Source: Lachnospiraceae bacterium (GTDB taxonomy: Bacteria; Bacillota; Clostridia; Lachnospirales; Lachnospiraceae). Taken from it: a stretch of DNA of 58,920 nucleotides. This document shows, in pieces, positions 25,518 to 33,884 of this stretch. The number at the start of each line of letters is the position of its first letter. The first letter of the stretch is position 1. The DNA lies in the NCBI GenBank assembly GCA_009911505.1, contig QXXL01000066.1, positions 1 to 58,920 of the forward strand. Reading direction: 5' to 3'. The translations under genes were made by a program, and so were the position numbers. The notes beneath the pieces were generated by a model that had not been told where the DNA came from, made no database searches, and saw nothing but the letters and a program-made list of their open reading frames with translations.

Positions 25518-26904
25518 CTTCTTTTTTCCTCCTCACCAAAAAACCGGAATAACGGAAGCCTTCCGGTGTGGTAAACTCTTCCCCTGTTTCTACTTCCACA
25601 CCGCTGCCCGCCATTTCAGTTGCTTCCTGCCAGACAAACAAAAGCTTTTCCAAATCCTCCACACTCCGTACTGTCTGCGCTGTCGCTAAAAATACGCCGT
25701 CCCTTTCGTTTTCCTCCCTGAATTTTGCAATCTGCGCCTGTGTGTAAAGCGGCTTAACAACAAAATCCCCAAAACCTGCAGGCGCCCCCTCCTGGAGCTG
25801 CTGTACTTCCTGAGGGCAGAAGCTGCGCTTAGCAGTGTTCCTTGGCCGCGGAAAGCTTTTTTCTTTTATGATTTGGAATGGTTCCGTCAGCCCGAGACGG
25901 TTTGCAAAGTCCTCTAATATCTGATCCTTATGCTGGCTGCGATCCAAAAGCCTTACGAACGCCTTGCCGCGGTCGTCCTGCGCATCTCCTTCTGCTAAAA
26001 TATAACGGATACGTGCCGCCGCCCGCTTCGCAAACATACGCTTCTGGTCAATAAGCTGGTTATACCGTTTTTCTATCCCCTCGAACTCGCGGGCAATCCC
26101 AAACAAAAGCCCAATGGCTTCTTCGCAGGATAAAATGTCTTTTTTATTCTGCTGTGCAGAGGCACAATCTTGCTTCAATCCTGCAGCCGCTTCCACAAGT
26201 GCTTGTTTTTTTACCGTAGCCTGGGCAATATTTTGATCCAGCAGCTCCCTGATTTCTTCTTTATAGCGGTAAAAGCTGTCTGTCGTCGTTAAAATAGCAT
26301 ACTTCTCGCTATCGCTGTTATTGATTTCACCTATCAGGACTTTTTGGACGCCGAGAAACGTTTTCTGCCCTGCGAGCTCTTCAAAATAGCCGCGCATACC
26401 CTCCTGCATATCGGACAGCATCTGCCGTAATGATTTAGACGCATGCAGGGCGCCGTTCAATAAGGCATTATTTTTTTCTGTATCAGAATGGTAAGTAAAT
26501 AAATGGCTGTAAACAGCCAGGATACTGCCCTGTTCCTGATTTCCGGCTGTATCAAACAGGCGCCTGAACACATCTATGAACATCTGGCTATAATCGGGGA
26601 TAGAAATAACATACTGGTTCAACGCTTCATCAAAATCCCGTTTCAGCCAGCCCCAGGAGACAAGGCGGCGAAGTATACCAGAAGGCATAACGTCTTCTTC
26701 GGGGCTATCGTCCGCTTCATCCGCCAAAAAAGATGGCGCTTTTTCACAGAGGATATTCTGGCAGTCTTCCTCTGTCAAGCCCATGAGGGAATAGGAAGCG
26801 CCAGACTCTTCATAGATAGATATAAGGGCTAACTGGTAGCATTCTGTATATTTACTTGCAAACAGCTTATAAAAGTCTTTTGGAACCCTGCTTTTGGCCT
26901 GCAT
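25510..26904 (-). CDS. jetA: JetA family (DUF5716) kleisin-like subunit
   Basis: 464 residues. It resembles the JetA/DUF5716 proteins of Wadjet systems in Clostridia: an N-terminal winged-helix region (FYKLFASKYTECYQLALISI), a central helical stretch with predicted coiled coil (about 185-310), and a C-terminal segment with FLATAQTVRSVEDLEKLLFV. It likely closes the SMC ring as a kleisin. GGAAGGAGGC precedes the ATG, and a consensus promoter lies about 45 bases upstream. It is the first gene of the jetABC operon, in the usual A-B-C order but without jetD. Confidence 0.88.
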   Translation of the reverse strand: MQAKSRVPKDFYKLFASKYTECYQLALISIYEESGASYSLMGLTEEDCQNILCEKAPSFLADEADDSPEEDVMPSGILRRLVSWGWLKRDFDEALNQYVISIPDYSQMFIDVFRRLFDTAGNQEQGSILAVYSHLFTYHSDTEKNNALLNGALHASKSLRQMLSDMQEGMRGYFEELAGQKTFLGVQKVLIGEINNSDSEKYAILTTTDSFYRYKEEIRELLDQNIAQATVKKQALVEAAAGLKQDCASAQQNKKDILSCEEAIGLLFGIAREFEGIEKRYNQLIDQKRMFAKRAAARIRYILAEGDAQDDRGKAFVRLLDRSQHKDQILEDFANRLGLTEPFQIIKEKSFPRPRNTAKRSFCPQEVQQLQEGAPAGFGDFVVKPLYTQAQIAKFREENERDGVFLATAQTVRSVEDLEKLLFVWQEATEMAGSGVEVETGEEFTTPEGFRYSGFLVRRKKEDV

Positions 26905-26948
26905 TGTGCCTCCTTCCCGTTGTAAAAACTGCGCTTTTATTTAAGCTA

Positions 26949-26977
26949 AGTTTAGTACAAAGTCATGGCTGTGTCAA
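26949..26977 (-). promoter_or_regulatory. promoter of the jetABC operon
   Basis: Minus strand: TTGACA (26972-26977), 17-base spacer, TAAACT (26949-26954), followed by a ~40-base leader with AAGGAGG before jetA. Confidence 0.65.
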
Positions 26978-27022
26978 ATCACTGGGCTCTAAGGCCCCCT
27001 TCCCTTTTTGCACCCTATCTGC

Positions 27023-27028
27023 TATAAT
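27023..27028 (+). promoter_or_regulatory. -10 element of ridA
   Basis: A perfect TATAAT 41 bases before the ridA start; no good -35 is visible at 17 bases. It is divergent from the jetA promoter. Confidence 0.4.
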
Positions 27029-27069
27029 CGCCATAGGAACTTAACACAAATACGAAAGGGGAAACTACC

Positions 27070-27438
27070 ATGAATCCAATCAGTACAACAAACGCACCCG
27101 GCGCAATCGGACCTTATTCCCAGGGCTATGAAGCAAATGGCCTAATCTTTACCTCCGGCCAGATTGCAATTATTCCAGAAACCGGGGAAATTGCGGAAGG
27201 GATCCGTTCGCAGGCACACCAATGCTGCAAAAACATAGGCGCAATCCTTACTGCTGCAGGATGCGGCTATGAAAACGTCATAAAGACCACTTGCTTCTTA
27301 TCCGATATGGCCGATTTTGCCGTATTCAACGAAATCTACGCCGGATACTTCATATCCAAACCGGCCAGAAGCTGCGTCGCTGTCAAAGAACTGCCCAAAG
27401 GCGTACTTTGTGAAATCGATGCAGTAGCCGCTAAATAA
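27070..27438 (+). CDS. ridA: RidA family reactive imine/enamine deaminase
   Basis: 122 residues, the standard RidA length. Conserved elements are PGAIGPYSQGYEANGLIFTSGQ at the start, the substrate-loop region ENVIKTTCFLSDMADFAVFNE, and the catalytic-site arginine in KPARSCVAVKELPKGVLCEID. The trimeric cytosolic enzyme hydrolyses 2-aminoacrylate and related imines released by PLP enzymes. GAAAGGGG lies before the ATG. It is monocistronic between the jet operon and the coiled-coil genes, ended by a strong terminator. Confidence 0.95.
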   Translation: MNPISTTNAPGAIGPYSQGYEANGLIFTSGQIAIIPETGEIAEGIRSQAHQCCKNIGAILTAAGCGYENVIKTTCFLSDMADFAVFNEIYAGYFISKPARSCVAVKELPKGVLCEIDAVAAK

Positions 27439-27442
27439 GCTC

Positions 27443-27500
27443 AAAGGGGCTGCCGGAAAATGACTTGTTCCTAAAACGTCATTTTCTGACAGCCCCTTTA
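27443..27500. terminator. bidirectional terminator after ridA
   Basis: AAAGGGGCTG and its complement near 27490-27500, reinforced by AAAATGAC/GTCATTTT inside, make a long imperfect stem between the convergent ridA and coiled-coil genes. Confidence 0.8.
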
Positions 27501-27502
27501 GC

Positions 27503-28414
27503 CTATATCTTTAAGTTCACCCTCATACCTTTTAGTTCTTCTTCCAGAAGCTTCTCTTCTTCCAGGACCTTTTTAATCTCCATGTCCAGCTCGCGCACTG
27601 CCTTGCCATCCAAAGATACCCCTTCTGCCAGCTTAGATGCATTATCACGTATTGCATCTGTTTTTGCTTCGGCCTCCTCCTTCTTTTCTTTTGCCTTCTG
27701 GATTTGTTCGTCTTTCTGGGCTTTTTCTTCTTTTCCTGCCTCAGCGGCTTCTTTGATCTCCTCTGCCTTTTCGTCAAGTGCATCAACCGCTTCGTCCTTT
27801 AAAATACCAACCGTCTCTTTTGAAGCTGCTTCTAACAGCTCCTCCTTAGCCCTTTTGGCCTCTTCCATGGCATCCGATTCCAAATGCATGATCCTCACCC
27901 TGCGGATTACATAACTGGCGGCATCCATCTGCTTACTGATATCGCCCAACTTTTCTTTCCAGTAGTCCGCCTGCTCATAGAATTCCATAGAAAGATTATG
28001 GTAATCCGTCCGTTCCATTTCCTCCAAACGCTTTTGCTCTTCCTTTGTCAGCGTTCCGCTTATCCTGTGATGTGCTATGTCAAATTGCTTCTTTAGAAGC
28101 TCCAGATCCTTTTCTTCCTGGCTGCCGTCTGCCACATCATAGTCCACTTTTGCCTGCTGCATCTTCCTTTCCATATCATTCAGCGCAGCATCTGCCTCTT
28201 CCCTCTCCTTTTGTAACAGGCGTACATTCTCTTTTATATCTGCAATGCTTGCATCCATGCGCTTTTCCGCCTGGTTGACGCTTGTAACGCCATGCATTGC
28301 CTGTTTCCAGTAAATCCCCTTCTTCATAGCAGCCTTATCCTGGATCTTAGGAGCCTTTTTAAAATAAAAAGAATCTCCCATAAATAAGGCTTTGCCCTGA
28401 TTCTCAATCCTCAC
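27503..28414 (-). CDS. coiled-coil protein, tandem paralog 2
   Basis: 303 residues, no signal peptide or membrane segment. Apart from the first 40 residues it is predicted to be almost all helix, with very high Lys/Glu/Ala content. It aligns along its whole length with the protein encoded immediately upstream: shared landmarks are the N-terminal GKALFMGDSF/DRALFMQNPL motif, KMAMKKG-type segment, GSQEEKDLELLKKQFDI, the LTKEEQKRLEEM/LTDEEKKQLAEM turn, EAASKETVGILKDEAVDALD, and the end LEEELKGMRVN. The GILKDEA motif breaks the coiled coil. The gene starts 24 bases after its paralog stops. Family not recognised. Confidence 0.75.
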   Translation of the reverse strand: MRIENQGKALFMGDSFYFKKAPKIQDKAAMKKGIYWKQAMHGVTSVNQAEKRMDASIADIKENVRLLQKEREEADAALNDMERKMQQAKVDYDVADGSQEEKDLELLKKQFDIAHHRISGTLTKEEQKRLEEMERTDYHNLSMEFYEQADYWKEKLGDISKQMDAASYVIRRVRIMHLESDAMEEAKRAKEELLEAASKETVGILKDEAVDALDEKAEEIKEAAEAGKEEKAQKDEQIQKAKEKKEEAEAKTDAIRDNASKLAEGVSLDGKAVRELDMEIKKVLEEEKLLEEELKGMRVNLKI

Positions 28415-28438
28415 ACGCCTGCCCCCCCCTTTTCCTTT

Positions 28439-29353
28439 TTATGCTTCCGCGTTAATGGTCAGGCCTTTTAAATCCTCCACCAAAAGCTTTTGCTCTGCTA
28501 AAATCTTCTTAATATCTTCATCTACTTCCTGGACAAGCTTTTCTCCCTCCAGCATGTTTTCTGTCATCTCGGTAATATGCTCGCGTGTCTCTTCCACCGC
28601 AGCTTCTGCTTCTGCCCTGTCTTCCTTCGCCGCTTCGATACGCTCTTCTTTTTCTTCTTCTTTCTCCTTTTGGTTTTCGGCAGCTTCTTCTATTTCTTCT
28701 GCCTTCTCTTCCATCTTATCCATAGCATCGTCTTTTAAAATGCCAATCGCTTCCTTAGACGCGGCCTCCATTATCTCATCCTTTGCCTTCTGGGCGTCAA
28801 TCAAGGCGTGCGATCTGAGCCGGTCTGTCTGTATATTGCGGACAGCCCTTCCCATTCCTGCCATCAGATCCTGGTTATCCGAAATCTTTGTTTTCCAGAA
28901 ATCCGCCTGGGCATAAAGCTCCATCGAAAGCTTCTGGTACTCTGTCATCTCCCCCATTTCTGCCAGCTGCTTCTTTTCTTCATCCGTTAAAAGCTGCGTA
29001 GAACCGTGATTTGTAATATCATAATTCTTCTTTAAAAGGGCCAAATCCTTTTCTTCCTGGCTGTCATCCTCTATCTGGAACTCATCCTTCACCTGCGCCA
29101 TCCTCTGGTTAATTTCCTGTAATTGCACATTGGCTTCATCACTGTCTTCCTGAAGCCGGCGCACACGGTCACGGATATCCTCTACATGCTTATCTATGCC
29201 TTTTTCGGCTTTATTAGCGGTTGTAACAATATGCATGCCTTCTTTCATATAAAGCGCCTTCTTCATAGCAACTTTATCCCGCACATCCATCTCCTGGTTT
29301 CCAAACAAAGGGTTCTGCATAAATAATGCCCTGTCCTGCTGCCATACTTTCAT
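28439..29353 (-). CDS. coiled-coil protein, tandem paralog 1
   Basis: 304 residues, full-length paralog of the next gene (27503-28414). It is mostly helical with long charged coiled coils (about 45-105, 190-290); residues 225-255 are nearly pure Glu/Lys/Ala. Conserved non-coil motifs in both copies are ALFMQNPLF near the start, DDSQEEKDLALLKKNYDI, KLSMELYAQADFWKTKI and EAASKEAIGILKDDAMD. GTAGGAGG lies before the ATG. The two form an operon without other genes. Possible roles are structural, filamentous or secreted-without-signal proteins; nothing in the sequence decides this. Confidence 0.75.
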   Translation of the reverse strand: MKVWQQDRALFMQNPLFGNQEMDVRDKVAMKKALYMKEGMHIVTTANKAEKGIDKHVEDIRDRVRRLQEDSDEANVQLQEINQRMAQVKDEFQIEDDSQEEKDLALLKKNYDITNHGSTQLLTDEEKKQLAEMGEMTEYQKLSMELYAQADFWKTKISDNQDLMAGMGRAVRNIQTDRLRSHALIDAQKAKDEIMEAASKEAIGILKDDAMDKMEEKAEEIEEAAENQKEKEEEKEERIEAAKEDRAEAEAAVEETREHITEMTENMLEGEKLVQEVDEDIKKILAEQKLLVEDLKGLTINAEA

Positions 29354-29459
29354 AACGTTACCTCCTACACCCTATTTATCATTGAAATTTTTTTGAATTA
29401 TTTTTTATATCGACTACTTTTTGCAAAAACATAAGTAAAATAAAGATAATTTAACAAAA

Positions 29460-29486
29460 GGGCCCCCGATCCAAAACCGGAGACCC
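29460..29486 (-). terminator. terminator of the fucosidase gene
   Basis: On the minus strand GGGTCTCCG pairs (two G-T pairs) with CGGGGGCCC around a short loop, followed by TTTTGTT. Confidence 0.75.
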
Positions 29487-29497
29487 TCCCTGATTCC

Positions 29498-32400
29498 CTA
29501 TTTCTTAAAGCCCGCCTGGACAGGCTTGCTTGCCGGCCCGTACAGCTTGCCTTTTTTTACAACAACCTTATAAAAATTTTTGCCTTTTTTGGCCTTCTTA
29601 TCTGTATAGCTGTTCTTCTTCGCACTTAAAGACGCCACTTTCTTATAAATACCATCCTTTTTTGCCGAACGGAAAACCGTATAGCCCTTTGCACCCTTTA
29701 TTTTCTTAAAGCTGATCTTAATTCCGCCCTTAACAGCCTTCGCTTTCACGCCTGTAACCGCCTTTGGCAATGTTACAGACACGCCCTTGCTGGCTGCGCT
29801 ATTGGTATATGCGCTGCTTCCTGAAACTGCAACTACCGTATAAGCCAGTTTCTTTCCTCCCAATGCTTTCGTATCTAAATAAGAATTCTTTGTCACTGAA
29901 GCAATCTTCTTAGCCGCGCTTTTACCAGCTTTACGGTAAATATCATAGGAAGAAGCCCCCTCTGACTTTGCAAACGTAATTTCAACGCCGTTGGCCTTGC
30001 TGGCCACTTTCACAGATGCAGGTGCGGCTAAAGCAATTGGCGCAGGTGGATTTACAACTGGCGCCTGGACCGAAAGCGCTGCCTTCGCCTGGTTTAAGCC
30101 CGCAAGAAGCGCCGACAATACCTGTAAAGACGCATCCGCCTGCCTTGCCGCCGCACGGTCGTATGCAGCCACAAAAGCATCCCAGCTTTCTTTCGTATAG
30201 CTGCCCTGCCCAGCGTCTCTTACTGCCTTTGCTGCCGCAACGGCTGCATCCAGTTCCAAAAGCTTTGCTGCACGTTCAATATCAACTGTCACGGTACACT
30301 CTGCCGTCTTTGAACCGTCTTTTGAGACTGCGGTAATGACTGCCGTCCCGTCTTTTAATCCCCTTACTACCCCATTGCTGTCTACTTGGGCAACAGAAGG
30401 ATCCGAGCTTTTAAATGCCACCGACTTTTCTGTAGCGTTTACCGGAAGGACCGTCGCCACCAAAACATCATATGGCTTTTCTGCTGTAAGCTTCATTTCA
30501 GCCTTGTTTAACCGGATACTCTGTACCGTGACAGGATTTGTTGCCGCATCCATATAACGGATTTCAAATTTGTCAATATTGGGGCCTCCTTTTGAATCTG
30601 CTGTAAATACCAGCTCCCCTGCCCCGGCTGCCGTTACCTTCACAAGCATCTCTGCAATATGGTCTTCCGTGGCGTTTTCTTCCCCATAGACATCCAATGA
30701 ACCAGCCTCTACATTTGTGCCGCTCCAGTTAAACGCATTGGGGTTTGGGCCCCCTTGTGTCCTTCCGCTCCGGTAAGACGCACTAATCCGGTACGTGCCC
30801 GCGCCCGCCGCATAAAATGGAAGCTTAATTTTATTCCCTTCTTCAAACCAGTCTACAATCGTCCCATAGTCCTTTGTAGTGATGCGGACGTAATTATCCG
30901 GATTTACAGCGCCCGATGCATCCAAGATAAACTCCTCTGCCTCAATAACCTTATCCTCATTTACCCCACTCGGAAATACATAAGGATCTTCTGCCGTAAA
31001 ACCATCCCGTTCCTCTAACGCGTTTTTCGCATTGAACAAATCCAAAGCCGCCTGCTTTATTACCTGCTCTGATGCAATGCCGCTGGCTTTATAAGCCTTA
31101 AGTACTGCAAGCGCTTCTAAAAATGCATCTGCACCGGCATTTTTATACTGATCTATATTGATTGCTTCACAATCCGCCAAAATTTTGTCTGCGTTGACCG
31201 TATAAAGCGTCACATGGGTACTTGAAAGCGTGCCGATAGAAGCATCCCCTGTCTTCATCAATGTGAAATAAAAATCCTTCCCGTCCGTACTCCTGTCATT
31301 ATCAAGCCCTGTCAGCGTAATCTTCTTAGAAGTTTCCCCTTCTTTAAAGGTCACGGTATCTGTTAGGTTAACATAATTAACGCCCTGTTCCGCCCCTGCA
31401 GACTGGGTAGAATAAGAAACAGATACGGCCCCTCTTGAACCTGCCCTTCTGACAATCTCTACCTCCGTAGTAGCTCCATACAAAAGGCTGCATTCTGTCT
31501 GTTTCATTTCAAAAATTCCCGAACCGTCTGTATACTGCGCTTCCGAGAGGCCAATTGCTTTATTGGTACATACCATGCGGACTGTATGCGCCCCATAAGA
31601 AAGCTCTGGCGTGACATATAAAAGCTGCCCTAACGCCCTGCTTTCTGCCGCGGTATTAACCGTTGCCTCCTTTTCACCGTCAATATAAACATCCATTGTA
31701 CCGTGATTAGGATCTTTTGTCCCCAAAATCCATGCCTGGGTCCCTGTAAAGGTAAAGGAAGCCTCGCCCTTCTTTGTGGCATTTGACCACGCAGATGTAT
31801 TGTTATTTTCCAAGGTCCAGCTGCTGTCAAGATCAAACTCTGTAATAGGGATAGGCACCAGGTTATTTGGAAGCTTCACAGCCCCGCTGCCTTCCAGTTC
31901 AAACCCCTCTGCAGCCTTAAATACGCCTACGTTATTGATCATCGGCGTCGCATATGACGAAAGGATATTAATGCGTACCGCTGTCCCGGATACCGGCGCA
32001 GTGCGGCAAAGGCGTTTGGAAGAAATTGTTTTTCCTTCGCCAAATGGCTCCCAGCTGCCTGTTACATCCTTGTATTCTACGGAGAACGAGGAAATTGCCT
32101 GTCCTTTCTGTATATATTCCTCAATAGATACCACGTCAAATGTCCTTATCCCGCCCAGGTCAATCTCAAGCGTCCCCGTCGTTTCGCCCTCTTGTGGGGC
32201 CCAATAAGTATTGTCATACACTTCTCCATCCGGTATTTCATCCAATACATTGCTTGGGGAAAATGCCTTTGAATTGCCCCAGACAGAGGTCGCCAAAGCC
32301 GTTACCCCTGCTGCTTTGGTAAAATCCTCATCAAAGGTTTCTTTAATATTTTCTCCAAACTCCTTAAAACGGTCCATCTGTTCTTCCCCAACCGCGCCAG

Positions 32401-33534
32401 TTTTATTAGGGGAAAGGTTTAAAAGCAGCGCTGCTCCATGCCCTACTGTATTAAAATAGATATCTCCGAGCTGGCTTGCCGATTTCACCGTACTGTCTGG
32501 CGCGGCATCCCTCCAGAACCAGCCGGGCAAAATCCTTACGTCCGCTTCTGGCACCGACCACTTATCTCCATTGTAAATACCGTTATTGCCGCCTCCTGCT
32601 GTTGAATAAGTTTCATAATTCTCACCGCGGTTTACTTTCGCCCACGTATTGTCCGAAGCAGTACCGGCTTCATTTCCAATCCAGTGTACGCCCCCCGTAC
32701 TGCCCAGTTCCGCACCTGCCTTGTGCGTCCCGAAAATCTGGCAGCTTGGGTTCTCGCCCGGATTGTCTCAAAAATACCCGGCCAGTCATACGTCTGTATA
32801 TTGCTTGCACTCCCCTGTGCGCCGTCCATCCACCACTCAATAAAGCGGTCGGAACGCCTGTCCGGGTTGTTATTTCCATATTTATAGCTTCCGTCCTCTT
32901 TCTTCGCAGTACAGATTTCTTTAATCTCATCCTGGTACAGCTTATTATAATCCGTATACCCTGCGTAATTTTCCCGGTTATTGTTATCGCCAAAACAACC
33001 GTATTTATCCTCATGGATATCCCATGGGGACAAATAGCAGCCCATATCCAGATTGTATTTCGTACACGCATCTGACAGCTCTTCCAGAATATCCCCGTCA
33101 TATGGCGTACTCCCAATATCATAATCCGTCAATTCGCTGTCCCACAATCCAAAGCCGTCATGATGCTTGACCGTTAGCATAATACGGCTAAAGCCGGCAT
33201 CCTTAACCGCAGAAACCAATCCCTCTGCGTCAAATTTCTGATCGAGCTTAAAAATATCTGACGGCTCCCTTGTCCCATAATTTTCACCCCATTCCACATT
33301 ATTAAATGTGTTTGGCCCAAAATGGCAGAATGCGGCAAGCCCGGACTTCATATAGTGAAGCTGCTCATCATTAGGCAGCGCCCCCCAGCTTTCCGGTTCA
33401 CTTGCCTTTGCATTACTTAAATCCGAGTCAGAAAGCATCCTGGCAGCCGCTTTTATCTGCTGTGGTACTACAGCAGAAGACACAGCCATAATAGCCGCCA
33501 TCGCAATTGACAGATAACGTTTGCCTTTTTTCAT
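29498..33534 (-). pseudogene. large secreted GH29 alpha-L-fucosidase, interrupted by a one-base frameshift
   Basis: Restoring one base near 32755-32759 gives about 1345 residues. A signal peptide (1-30, ending QQIKAAA) is followed by the GH29 catalytic domain with HHDGFGLWDS, YLSPWD, the putative nucleophile Asp in EWWMDGAQG, and, after the shift, QIFGTHKAGAEL, WIGNEAG and RILPGWFWR. Next come an F5/8-type C (CBM32-like) domain, a second carbohydrate-binding-like module, a Calx-beta-like segment, a Big_2-like domain (VQSIRLNKAEM), FIVAR helices, and two FN3-like repeats at the C-terminus. No LPXTG motif. The frames meet exactly at …FETIRA|ENPSCQIFG, the sequence expected of the family, so the shift is a recent mutation or sequencing error. 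The start at 33534 has AAGGAGG. Intact, it would release fucose from mucin-type glycans. Confidence 0.85.
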
Positions 33535-33884
33535 AACATAGTCCTCCTTCTTCATTTCAAAAAAATTATCAAAGGAATGTCAAAGCGCACTTAAAAGCTG
33601 CTTTCTGCCAAATGTACGGCGCAATTTATGGAAGGATATACCCAAAAACCCACTGGGCTACACCAGCTAAACTCATGCATATGGCAGAAATGATTGTTAA
33701 AATACGCTCTGTAACAAACCTTTAACAGCCATACCCCTCTGACTATGTTACTGGATGCTTGCCACCCAATCCCCATAGTTCACTATCTTACTAGTACTCC
33801 ATCCGCTATTTTACACATAATAATGGAACACCTACCAGAAACACTACTTAATGGCTTCTTCACTCCTTATATCTCTATCATATC
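33535..33884. other. intergenic between fucosidase and antiporter cluster
   Basis: About 350 bases without a gene. The only feature I see is a 15-base match at 33791-33805 (CTAGTACTCCATCCG) to the inverted repeat at 1680-1694. No clear terminator follows the NuoL-like gene ending at 33885. Confidence 0.5.

Noticed and set aside
21566..26904. Complete type II Wadjet defence system
   Set aside because: JetD is missing on both sides of the operon, so only a JetABC complex can be claimed.
32632..33534. Programmed frameshift in the fucosidase gene
   Set aside because: There is no slippery heptamer or stimulatory structure at the junction; a one-base loss or sequencing error explains it.
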